NCBI GenBank assembly: GCA_002067895.1
Contig: MVRE01000006.1
Span: 62,001-126,000 of the forward strand
DNA length: 64,000 nucleotides
Direction of reading: 5' to 3'
Source of the DNA: Methanoregula sp. PtaU1.Bin051
Lineage (GTDB): Archaea > Halobacteriota > Methanomicrobia > Methanomicrobiales > Methanospirillaceae
Shown here: positions 42,635 to 50,359 of the stretch, piece after piece
Numbering within the stretch: the first letter of the stretch is position 1
Layout of the letters: each line of letters starts with the position of its first letter
Position numbers and translations under genes: made by a program
Notes under the pieces: generated by a model
The model's database searches: none
Told to the model about the DNA's origin: nothing
What the model saw: the letters and a program-made list of their open reading frames with translations, nothing else

Positions 42635-43284
42635 GGTGCTGCAATCCCCTTAGGTGTCTTAATACCGGTATCAATCAGATCGGGCCTGACACTAATGATC
42701 AGGTAAATTGCTGCGACTGTCACAAATCCTTCTATGAATCCGATAATTGCGTGATATATCCCCATAGCAACCAGGCCTTCCATGAGCGGGAATGTACCGG
42801 CAAAATACATCTCAACAGCACAGGCAAGAGCCGGAATCAGGCAGGCAAGCCATGCCGCAGTAAATGCTGCAACGGGCATATTCCTGATGGCTACCATAAG
42901 TCCCCTGAATGAATAGAACCCGACAAAACCTCCAATCACACCCATATTGATGATGTTGGCCCCCATCACTGTAATGCCCCCATCCCCAAACAGAACTCCC
43001 TGCACTATCAGCACAAGGGTCATGATGAAGATCGCTGCTAACGGAGAGCCCAGCACTATTGCAGCAAGTGCACCACCGACAAGGTGCCCGCTTGTCCCCA
43101 TCGAGACGGGGAGGTTGAATGACTGGAGGGCAAAGATGCCGGCTGCAAGTACAGCGACCATGGGTAATTTCTCCTCGCTCATTTCGTTCTTCGCCCACTT
43201 CAGGGATATTGCGATAAACACAAGGGCAATAATCCAGTAAATTGCGCCTTGCCAGATTGGAATGAATGCATCGGGAATATGCAT
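42631..43284 (-). CDS. cbiM: ECF transporter substrate-binding component CbiM/NikM, module 1
   Basis: The 217-residue membrane protein captures Ni2+ or Co2+. It begins 'MHIPDAFIP', and in this family the N-terminal amine and His2 help bind the metal. The central 'MGTSGHLVGGALAAIVLGSP' contains the second conserved His, followed by 'LLFGDGGITVMGANIINMG'. Seven helices fit the profile. It is the first gene of module 1, with GCGGTGGC before the ATG. Confidence 0.95.
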   Translation of the reverse strand: MHIPDAFIPIWQGAIYWIIALVFIAISLKWAKNEMSEEKLPMVAVLAAGIFALQSFNLPVSMGTSGHLVGGALAAIVLGSPLAAIFIMTLVLIVQGVLFGDGGITVMGANIINMGVIGGFVGFYSFRGLMVAIRNMPVAAFTAAWLACLIPALACAVEMYFAGTFPLMEGLVAMGIYHAIIGFIEGFVTVAAIYLIISVRPDLIDTGIKTPKGIAAP

Positions 43285-43531
43285 GGTGCCACCGCTTGTG
43301 AATACGTTTCCTCATTTTTGTATTACTCAATGAAATAAAAAAAGATATTGATTTGTTATTCAATCCGAATAATAATTACAGTTCAGCGTTCTCAGATCAA
43401 ATCACTAATAATTTTAGAAGAGATTTCAACAGGATTCTGATAATAGAACAGCGATGCTCTGATGATCTGATTGAAGATATAAGGACACGACATAAACGAT
43501 AACCGGATCTTTCTGCGCGAGTGACAAAAAG
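43285..43531. promoter_or_regulatory. Divergent region between cbiM module 1 and the decayed ABC gene
   Basis: This AT-rich gap of 247 bases contains an inverted repeat TTATTC-AATCC-GAATAA at 43356-43372, about 72 bases upstream of the cbiM ATG. The repeat could be a metal-regulator site, but it does not match the palindrome found at module 3. TATA-like tracts lie between 43320 and 43345 on the cbiM side. Confidence 0.4.
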
Positions 43532-44457
43532 ATGGATGCAATCGATACTCATGACCTTACCCGGTATTATGGGGATCTCCGTGCTGTCGACCATCTGGAT
43601 CTGGCAATCGACAATGAGATCTTTGCACTGCTGGGCCTAATGGTTCGGGAAAAACAACTACGGTCCTCATGCTGACAACCCTGCTGCGGCCTACAGAGGG
43701 AACGGCAAGTATCTGTGGCTATGATATCCTGAAAAACGACAGGGAAGTCCGAAAGCATATTTCATACGTCCCGCAGGATATGGCGGTCGATATCAAGCTG
43801 ACCGGACGGGAGAATGTACTTTTCTATACCAACCTCTATGGAGTAAACAATCCCAAGGACCGGGCTGATGAGCCCCTCTCCGTAATGGAACTGTCGGATC
43901 GTGCCGATGACCTGACTAGGACCTATTCCGGGGGGATGCGCCGCCGCCTTGAGCTTGCCCAGGCCCTTATCCACCAGCCCGAGGTCCAGTTTCTTGATGA
44001 ACCGACACTAGGCCTGGATGTTGCTGCCCGGAGGAGGATTTGGGAACACATCAGTGCGTTGAAGAAAACCGGAATGACAATCTTTGTCACAACCCACTAC
44101 ATGGACGAGGCCGACCAGCATTGTGAAAGGGTTGGGATTATCAGTAAAGGGAAGATTGTTGCTCTCGGTTTCCCATCGGCACTTAAGGCACGGCTGATGA
44201 AAGATATTATAACGGTGACCATTGACGGAGAATGCAATGGAGTGACTGAATTAGGAATTAGGGGCATCGAGTATCTTGGCTGTAAAGGGTCGGATATTTC
44301 ATTTACTGCAGAAAAGGGGCGGGAAGCGCTCCCTATCATCGCCGATATAATGGTACGTGACGGCATACTTATCCGACAGATGGCACTTCGGGAACCTACC
44401 CTTGATGATGTTTTTCTGCTAGCCGTGGCATACTCCAGACAACAATCATTCTCATAA
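43532..44457 (+). pseudogene. ABC exporter ATPase, frameshifted in Walker A
   Basis: The first 35 codons read 'MDAIDTHDLTRYYGDLRAVD' and 'IDNEIFALLG', the standard start of a drug/antibiotic-type ABC ATPase. At the Walker A loop the frame breaks near 43636: one C is missing, so the expected Gly-Pro-Asn-Gly-Ser-Gly-Lys-Thr-Thr is split. Adding one base restores it and joins the long second frame with signature 'YSGGMRRRLELAQALI', Walker B 'VQFLDEPTLGLD', switch 'VTTHYMDEAD' and the C-terminal domain. Without correction the ATPase would lack its Walker A, so it is inactive as written. The neighbouring permease is also broken (next entry). Confidence 0.85.
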
Positions 44458-44837
44458 TTGCTCTCATTATCGGAGCATCGTTCTATACCCCGCTTCAGTA
44501 TGCCATGACCTATATCATCCTGTTCCTATTCGGGATTTTAATAATATCTTTTGCCACTACAATCGCACTGTATCTTGACGATCACGGTTCGCTTGCGGCA
44601 TTCAACACAATGATCACCATGCCGCTCTTCTTTACATCAAGTGCGTTAATGCCATATGATGTGATGCCTGATTGGCTCCGGACGGTTGCGTCGGTAAATC
44701 CACTCAGTTTTGCCATCGATGCAATCCGGAACGTCAATGCAGGGATTATACCTGTCTGGCAGGTATCTGCTCTTGGCCTGATGAGCACATTTGTTATTGC
44801 AATTTGCATCGTCGTATTCCGGAGAACGACCCTATAA
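44431..44837 (+). pseudogene. ABC-2 permease fragment, C-terminal half only
   Basis: About 130 residues of an ABC-2 type permease remain ('ITMPLFFTSSALMPYDVMPDWLRTVASVNPLSFAIDAIRN'), with four or so helices and the family's conserved loop. The 5' half is absent: the permease frame can be read back to about 44431, where it runs into the final codons of the ATPase gene, so the permease N-terminal 120 or so residues have been deleted and its remainder fused to the ATPase end in another frame. No start codon suits translation of a complete protein; an internal ATG at 44505 would give 110 residues. Clear remnant. Confidence 0.82.
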
Positions 44838-44852
44838 TGAAAAACATAGAGC

Positions 44853-46037
44853 TTAACTGGTATCAGTTTTTTTCAAAGCATTGAATGAGACAACGGTTAT
44901 GGCATTGCTGCTTTCCCTACAGTAGGCATCCACACGGGCCGAAACACGGTCTGTCATGCTGCTCGTCGTCAGGATGAGGGAGTCCTGCCCGCGTAATGCC
45001 CGTAGGATGCACTTGTCGATAACGCCGTAAGTGAATTCGAGCGCAATGCATTCCATTGCGGCGTACTGCTTGGCCCGCGTTCCCATGGCCCCGACCGCAA
45101 TGCCGGGTCTGGCCTTTACCCATGCTGCAATCTCGGGATGGTTTTTTTCGTCCACGTTGCAGACCGTAATCGTGCCAGGCGATGTTCGGACAGAGGTTCC
45201 ATGTGGCTGGCTCTCGATAATATGAACCATGTCTAATACACTTCTGGGCTTCCGATCCGGGATGGCAAACCCGCGTTTGGCAAGCTCGGCAGAGAGTTCG
45301 AGCAGGGTCGGGACCGAGAGGTGCGCCATGCGGACAAGCTTTGGATTCCCGAATGCAACGTCTGGTATGTCTTCCCTGATGATATGCCCATCCGCGAGAA
45401 GAATGGCTCTGTCAGCCCATGGATACGCGAGCTCGACATCATGGGTTGAGATAACGATAGTCTTACCCTCATTGTTCAGCTCATCCAGCAGCTCCATAAG
45501 ATCCTCGGAGCCTGATGGATCGAGACCGCTTGTCGGTTCATCAAAGACCAGCACATCAGGGTCCATCGCTAGTACACCGGCAATTGCGACCCTTTTCTTT
45601 TCCCCGCCTGAGAGCTGGTGGGGTGGCCGGCGCTCGAATCCGAAGAGGCCCACGTGCCGGAGGGCGTTTGTCACCGCCTGCCTGACCTCCGGTTCGGTAT
45701 AGGCGAGATTTGTCGGACCGAATGCCACATCCTGGTACACGGTCGGGGCTATGATCTGACGGTCCGGATTCTGGAGCACGAACCCGACCTTCCGCCGGAG
45801 TTCCCGAAGTGACTCTCTGTCGTACTGCATTGGCTTGTTGTCAAAGAGCATTGTACCGGAGTCGGGACGTATCATACCGTTGAACATCTGCAGAAGTGTG
45901 GACTTGCCAGCTCCGTTCGGGCCAACAAGTGCAATCTTCTCGCCCCTGCGGAAGTGGAAACTGATCCCCCGGATCGCTTCCTGCCCCCGCGGGTAGCGGA
46001 ACCGGATATCGCGTGCTTCAATGATAATGCCGCTCAT
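44853..46037 (-). CDS. cbiO: ECF transporter ATPase with C-terminal extension, module 2
   Basis: The 394-residue protein has a complete ECF ABC ATPase in its first 245 residues (Walker A 'GPNGAGKST', Q loop 'VLQNPDRQIIAPT', signature 'LSGGEKKRVAIAGV', Walker B 'VLVFDEPTSGLD', switch 'ISTHDV'). An additional domain of about 145 residues follows that ordinary CbiO proteins lack. The extension has alternating beta and alpha segments ('TVCNVDEKNHPEIAAWVKARPGIAVGAMGTRAKQYAAMECIALEF', 'KCILRALRGQDSLILTTSSM'), suggestive of a small nucleotide-like or ligand-binding fold, and no motif I can name. SD AGGAGA lies nine bases before the ATG. Confidence 0.93.
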   Translation of the reverse strand: MSGIIIEARDIRFRYPRGQEAIRGISFHFRRGEKIALVGPNGAGKSTLLQMFNGMIRPDSGTMLFDNKPMQYDRESLRELRRKVGFVLQNPDRQIIAPTVYQDVAFGPTNLAYTEPEVRQAVTNALRHVGLFGFERRPPHQLSGGEKKRVAIAGVLAMDPDVLVFDEPTSGLDPSGSEDLMELLDELNNEGKTIVISTHDVELAYPWADRAILLADGHIIREDIPDVAFGNPKLVRMAHLSVPTLLELSAELAKRGFAIPDRKPRSVLDMVHIIESQPHGTSVRTSPGTITVCNVDEKNHPEIAAWVKARPGIAVGAMGTRAKQYAAMECIALEFTYGVIDKCILRALRGQDSLILTTSSMTDRVSARVDAYCRESSNAITVVSFNALKKTDTS

Positions 46038-46049
46038 GTAATGTGTCTC

Positions 46050-46838
46050 CTAGAGCAGGGTCGTTCCCTGTGATGCGATCACGACTAGACTCCCTGCTAG
46101 CAGGAAGAGGGCGAGGGCGGCCAGGGGCCGGAGTTCTACGGGCCGGTTCTCGCCAAGAAGCGCGAATTTCCCGTTGTAGCACCGGGCATCCATAGCCCGG
46201 ACCAGGTCGTCGCCGGCATCCCACGCGGCGATGAAGGCTGCACCGCAGAGCATGGAAAATGTGCTGACAGACTCCATCCACCCCGAATAGCCAAGGCGCA
46301 TCACCTGCGCCCGGTGGATCTGTCGGACATGATCCATCAGGAAGAATATCGTCCGGTAGATGATCATCGCAAGGTCGATGACGAAATCAGGGACTCGGAC
46401 CTTTCGCATCACTATGAAGAGGTCAGTCATGGGTGTGGTCAGGGCGATAAAGAGGAGAGCCGCCATGCCTCCGATAACCCGGCAGAGGATGAAGAACCCG
46501 GTATTGATACTCTCTCGACTGATTGAGAACGAGAGGAACGGGAGCGGATCCCAGTTCCAGTAAACGTGCTCCCCTCTGGAGATGACCACGATAATAGCCG
46601 CGCTTAGCAGGGCGAACCAGAGCGGGACGAGGAAGAGGTCCACATAAGTCCGTAGATCCACGCGGGCAAGGAGGATAACTGCGGCCGAAAGGACGAGCGC
46701 GATAAAGAGGGGGGCTGCGTAGCCGGTTGAGACTAGGCAGAGAACAATGGCAGACAAGCCCGTCCCCAGCTTCAGCCAAGTATTGGTCTCGCGCAGACCA
46801 TTCTCCTGGGCTATGTCCTCCAGCAGTTCCTCAAACAT
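46050..46838 (-). CDS. cbiQ: ECF transporter T component, module 2
   Basis: This 262-residue membrane coupling protein has about five helices and the cytoplasmic coupling segment 'LVRAMDARCYNGKF' near the C-terminus, in place of the usual Ala-Arg-Gly motif. It follows cbiN by six bases and precedes the ATPase gene by 12. Order cbiM-cbiN-cbiQ-cbiO is the classic cobalt arrangement. Confidence 0.92.
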   Translation of the reverse strand: MFEELLEDIAQENGLRETNTWLKLGTGLSAIVLCLVSTGYAAPLFIALVLSAAVILLARVDLRTYVDLFLVPLWFALLSAAIIVVISRGEHVYWNWDPLPFLSFSISRESINTGFFILCRVIGGMAALLFIALTTPMTDLFIVMRKVRVPDFVIDLAMIIYRTIFFLMDHVRQIHRAQVMRLGYSGWMESVSTFSMLCGAAFIAAWDAGDDLVRAMDARCYNGKFALLGENRPVELRPLAALALFLLAGSLVVIASQGTTLL

Positions 46839-46844
46839 GGATCA

Positions 46845-47165
46845 TTACTGCGCTTTCGTGACAATCATACTTTTCTTCTGGCCGAGCCAGTACCCAAAGA
46901 CACCACCTACGAAGATTCCGCCGATGGCAGCTTGAAGTGCGAACAGACATGCTTCAATCTCGCCGCTTGGCGGCTCCCATTGGGGAACCAGAGGCGTAAA
47001 ACTCTCAACAGGTTTTCCGGACAGTTCTGCAATCAGGTTCGATCCTACGTTATCGGAACCGGCGAACTCTGCCCCTTCCAGGGTTGAACTTGTGTACAGG
47101 AATGCTGCACAGAATCCGAGAATCGCAATGAACGCGAGGATTTCAAGGAAGTAGTTCTTTGCCAT
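46845..47165 (-). CDS. cbiN: Cobalt transport protein CbiN, module 2
   Basis: The 106-residue protein has two helices flanking an extracytoplasmic loop with the CbiN hallmarks 'GAEFAGSDN' and 'PLVPQWEPPSGEIEACLFALQAAIGG'. CbiN assists CbiM in metal loading and points to cobalt as substrate. It overlaps the cbiM stop by one base. Confidence 0.94.
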   Translation of the reverse strand: MAKNYFLEILAFIAILGFCAAFLYTSSTLEGAEFAGSDNVGSNLIAELSGKPVESFTPLVPQWEPPSGEIEACLFALQAAIGGIFVGGVFGYWLGQKKSMIVTKAQ

Positions 47166-47857
47166 TATACATCGCCCCGGGCAGCGCTGATCTGCGTTTC
47201 AGAAAAAATCTTAAGGCGTATTAGGATATCGGGTTTTAAGGCAACAATGTACTTGAATACCAGTGCAAGTACGATTCCCTCTACTATTGCAAGAGGTACC
47301 TGTGTCACCGCAAATATTCCCGTAAACAGGATGAATGAACTGACAACACCTCCCACTTCTGCAGGGTATGCAAGAGCAAGTTCAAGGGAGGTCGTTATAT
47401 ATGTAAACATGTCCGCAAGGGCAGTTACAAGAAAGACAGTCAGGTAAATGTTCACTTTTGTATCCTTGAGCACACGATAAACTGCAAAACCGATAATTGG
47501 GCCGGCAATGCCCATTGAAACGATATTTGCACCGAGTACTGAAAGACCTCCATGAGCGAGGAAGAGACTCTGGAACAGGAGTACAATCGCGCAGATGACC
47601 GATGTAATCCACGGCCCGAAACAGATCGCTGAGAGACCGGTTCCGGTTGGGTGCGAACAGCTTCCCGTGACCGATGGAAGTTTCAGTGAAGACAGGATAA
47701 AGATGAATCCGCCGGTCACTCCCAGCAGGGGGAGAGCTTCACGATCCGCGTCCATGACTTTTTTCAGATAATACACACCGCAAGCTAGGCAGGGCAGGGC
47801 GATAAGCCACCATACCAGACACCACTGCCATGGCAGGAAACCTTCCATGATATGCAT
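47165..47857 (-). CDS. cbiM: ECF transporter substrate-binding component CbiM, module 2
   Basis: This 230-residue membrane protein begins 'MHIMEGFLP', the canonical metal-binding N-terminus, and contains the 'SVTGSCSHPTGTGLSAICFGP' loop with the further conserved His and the 'LAHGGLSVLGANIVSMGIAGPIIGF' segment. These are the standard CbiM features. It is the first gene of module 2. The upstream 245-base region is shared with the divergent DtxR-like regulator. Confidence 0.95.
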   Translation of the reverse strand: MHIMEGFLPWQWCLVWWLIALPCLACGVYYLKKVMDADREALPLLGVTGGFIFILSSLKLPSVTGSCSHPTGTGLSAICFGPWITSVICAIVLLFQSLFLAHGGLSVLGANIVSMGIAGPIIGFAVYRVLKDTKVNIYLTVFLVTALADMFTYITTSLELALAYPAEVGGVVSSFILFTGIFAVTQVPLAIVEGIVLALVFKYIVALKPDILIRLKIFSETQISAARGDV

Positions 47858-48054
47858 GTTAATCTAATCTCAAGTTTATTTGTTGTAACTAAATAAGACT
47901 TGCTTAGATAGTTCCCCGGGCTCCGGTATGATGAAGTAAGACATTACTGAAAAGCAGATAAACCTTGACTGATTCGTTACAATTTGCTTTCACCCTCTTT
48001 GATATGCTGGTTCCTTGTTTTCCATGGAATTCGATACATAAGCCTGCATAAATG

Positions 48055-48069
48055 TTGGTATAATACCAA
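48055..48069. promoter_or_regulatory. 15-bp palindromic operator upstream of DtxR-like gene
   Basis: TTGGTATAATACCAA is a perfect palindrome with seven-base arms around one central A. It lies 34 bases before the regulator's ATG and includes a TATA-like core, so a bound repressor would block transcription initiation. The same half-sites recur at 50306-50320. Autoregulation by the adjacent DtxR-like protein is the simplest reading. Confidence 0.6.
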
Positions 48070-48102
48070 AACTTCATACCCTGCGCTATCGTATCCCATG
48101 GT

Positions 48103-48585
48103 ATGGATGATAACAGCGGGACCGGGCTTTCTGCCCGCAAGGTCGATTACCTCAAATATATCCACGAGCATGACGGATCGGTCAGGACCGGGGATCTGGC
48201 CATACGGTTCGGGGTAGATCCCTCCACGATCTCAAAGACGATCCGTGAACTAGCAAACGATGGCCTCCTCTCCTGTGCTCCCTATCAAAGAATCCGGCTC
48301 TCCGCATCCGGGAGAAAACAGGCAGAATATTGCATCAAACGGCACCGGATCTTAAGCCTCCTTTTCACGCATTATGGATTCTCCCCTGACCAGGCATGTA
48401 CTGAGGTCTCCCGTTTCGAGAGTTATGTGAGCAGGGAGGCAGTGGATCGGATCTGCCGGACCATGGGCCATCCGCAGGCCGCCGGTTGTGGAGCAATTAC
48501 GCATGATGCCGGTTGTCTGGGCAATGAGAGCATGCTTCATGATCTCACATCATCAGGGTCAATATGGAAGGGGAGGGGACGATGA
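48103..48585 (+). CDS. DtxR/MntR-like metal-dependent transcriptional regulator
   Basis: The 160-residue protein has an N-terminal winged helix (about 10-70, 'LAIRFGVDPSTISKTIRELANDGLL') and a dimerisation region with metal-site residues in the DtxR pattern ('KRHRILSLLFTHYGFSPDQACTEVSRFESYVSREAVDRICRTMGHP', about 75-130). It lacks the SH3-like third domain. It should sense a divalent metal. The last codons overlap cbiQ of module 3 by four bases, so it is the first gene of that module and probably controls Co/Ni uptake. The closing 30 residues are Gly/Ser-rich and include two extra Cys. Confidence 0.87.
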   Translation: MDDNSGTGLSARKVDYLKYIHEHDGSVRTGDLAIRFGVDPSTISKTIRELANDGLLSCAPYQRIRLSASGRKQAEYCIKRHRILSLLFTHYGFSPDQACTEVSRFESYVSREAVDRICRTMGHPQAAGCGAITHDAGCLGNESMLHDLTSSGSIWKGRGR

Positions 48586-49409
48586 GTGCCGGAGAACCGT
48601 TCCGTCACATCCCTGACATTGCCTTGATTACATGGCATGCGGAAAGGAACCGGTCTGCATTTTCAATTGTCAGTCCCTGGACAAAGATCGCATTCCTCTT
48701 TCTACTCGTCATCATTGTTACTGTTGTCAGGTCGTTTCCCGTGATCCTTCTTCTCTTCCTTGGAACCTTTACCGCCTGCGCAATTGCAGGGCTCCCCCTC
48801 CGGAAGATCGTTCTCTGGTATACTCTCCCCATTATTTTTGTTCTCTCCCTTGTCGGGATCATGGCGTGGGGCGAGCCGGGAAATCCCGTTCTTTCCTTTA
48901 CCATTGCCGGCTACAATGCAACCCTGACTGATGCCGGGCTTCTTCTGATTTTTGTCCTGTTACTAAAAGCGCTGATTATTGTTACGTACTCTCTACTCGT
49001 CCTCATGACGACGCGGTACAACCATGTCGCCGGCCTTATCGACCGTATCTTTCCAGATCCCATCAACCAAATCTTCCTCCTCTCGTACCGGTTCCTGTTC
49101 TTAACCATCAGTCTTACCGGTTCCCTGCTCAAATCGATAAATTCCAGGGGAGGCGGGATGATCCGGAGCCTGCGGGTACAGGGCCGGATTTTTGCACAGG
49201 TCTTTGCTCTGACATTTATCCGTTCGCTCGATCGCGCTGAGCGTGTCCATTCCGCGATGGCATCGCGCGGGTACTGCGGTATATATGCAACGGCAAGTCC
49301 GGTCCCTGCCCCATCTGTCCGCGGGACGATCTGCATCATTGCTTTAAGTGTTATAACCCTAGCACTTGTTGCGGCATATATGACCCCCCCCGAAGTGGTG
49401 ATCCCATGA
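48582..49409 (+). CDS. cbiQ: ECF transporter T component, module 3
   Basis: The 275-residue membrane protein has about five to six helices and the coupling segment 'RSLDRAERVHSAMASRGYCGIY' with the Ala-Ser-Arg-Gly motif for ATPase contact. The ATG at 48582 overlaps the regulator stop (ATGA) and follows GGGGAGGGGAC, a strong ribosome-binding site, so it is preferred over the ATG at 48564. The N-terminal 'FRHIPDIALITWHAERNRSAFSIVSPWTKIAFLF' is typical of archaeal T components. Confidence 0.9.
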   Translation: MSAGEPFRHIPDIALITWHAERNRSAFSIVSPWTKIAFLFLLVIIVTVVRSFPVILLLFLGTFTACAIAGLPLRKIVLWYTLPIIFVLSLVGIMAWGEPGNPVLSFTIAGYNATLTDAGLLLIFVLLLKALIIVTYSLLVLMTTRYNHVAGLIDRIFPDPINQIFLLSYRFLFLTISLTGSLLKSINSRGGGMIRSLRVQGRIFAQVFALTFIRSLDRAERVHSAMASRGYCGIYATASPVPAPSVRGTICIIALSVITLALVAAYMTPPEVVIP

Positions 49410-50287
49410 CAGAACGGGTATCGCCGGTTTGCTACTGCCCACCCCCATCTGCAGGTGAGAGGCGCGAGCTGATCCACGTGGATTGTGCTAGCCACATCTA
49501 TCCTGATGGGAGCATTGGCATTCACCAGATGTGTTTTCGTGTCCTGGAAGGAGAGATCGTTGCTCTGTGCGGCCCGAACGGTTCAGGTAAATCCACGTTA
49601 ATCGAGCATATCAACGGGCTGCTCCGTCCGTCAGAAGGCAAAATCGTGGTAAATGGTTGTTCTGTCGGATCCTCCCAGGCCGCAGATTTATGGAAAGAGG
49701 TGGGGATTGTCTTCCAACGCTCGGATGATCAGCTCTTCGCTCCCACGGTTCTTGATGACGTGATGTTTGGCCCACTTAACCTCGGCATGGAGGAAGGGCA
49801 GGCAAGAACCGAGGCACTTGCCGCCCTAGAGACTGTTGGTGCAGAAGGACTCGACACACGGCTGCCCAATTACCTGAGCGGTGGGGAAAAGCGGCTCGTT
49901 GCGATTGCCGGTATCCTTGCGATGCACCCGAAGATCATAGCATTCGATGAACCGACTTCAGACCTTGATCCGGTCCATAGTGCGAAAATTGAGGAGATCG
50001 TCCGAAAACTGCGGGATGTTTACGGCATCAGCATCGTCCTTGCCACCCATGACCTCGATCTTGCAGCGCGGTTGGCTGATCGGGTCTGCCTTGTCAGGAA
50101 AGGATCTATCTGTGCAGAAGGGTCTCCTGCTGATATTTTTTATAATGAAACTCTTATCTCCAATACAGGCCTTTTGCCCCCAGCAGTCGTACGAATTTAT
50201 CGTTCATACTGTAAAAGCAAGGGATTGACGGCAGACAAGCGGCCATTGGATGCGGCAGGTCTCATTGAAGCGATCAGTAATTCATAG
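49406..50287 (+). CDS. cbiO: ECF transporter ATPase, module 3
   Basis: This 293-residue ABC ATPase has Walker A 'CGPNGSGKST' (about 53), Q loop 'VFQRSDDQLFAPT', signature 'LSGGEKRLVAIAG', Walker B 'IIAFDEPTSDLD' and switch 'LATHDL'. The start overlaps the cbiQ stop by four bases (ATGA). The N-terminal 20 residues, with two close Cys ('VCYCPPPSAGE'), precede the ATPase fold and are unusual. A separate promoter for the downstream permease lies after the stop. Confidence 0.94.
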   Translation: MTERVSPVCYCPPPSAGERRELIHVDCASHIYPDGSIGIHQMCFRVLEGEIVALCGPNGSGKSTLIEHINGLLRPSEGKIVVNGCSVGSSQAADLWKEVGIVFQRSDDQLFAPTVLDDVMFGPLNLGMEEGQARTEALAALETVGAEGLDTRLPNYLSGGEKRLVAIAGILAMHPKIIAFDEPTSDLDPVHSAKIEEIVRKLRDVYGISIVLATHDLDLAARLADRVCLVRKGSICAEGSPADIFYNETLISNTGLLPPAVVRIYRSYCKSKGLTADKRPLDAAGLIEAISNS

Positions 50288-50305
50288 GGTGCGGCATCAT
50301 AGGTT

Positions 50306-50320
50306 TTGGTAGCATTCCAA
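50306..50320. promoter_or_regulatory. Degenerate copy of the module 3 operator
   Basis: TTGGTAGCATTCCAA agrees with the palindrome at 48055-48069 in 12 of 15 positions and keeps both TTGG/CCAA outer half-sites. It lies just upstream of the TATA box of the last cbiM gene. This location suits repression or activation by the same DtxR-like regulator. Confidence 0.45.
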
Positions 50321-50330
50321 CTTTTTCTTA

Positions 50331-50340
50331 AACTATATAA
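50331..50340 (+). promoter_or_regulatory. TATA box for leaderless cbiM (module 3)
   Basis: AACTATATAA is centred about 24 bases before the ATG at 50360, so transcription would begin at the start codon itself, giving a leaderless message. This supports the ATG at 50360 as the true start. Confidence 0.6.
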
Positions 50341-50359
50341 CCTGCGCCCCCCGATCATC

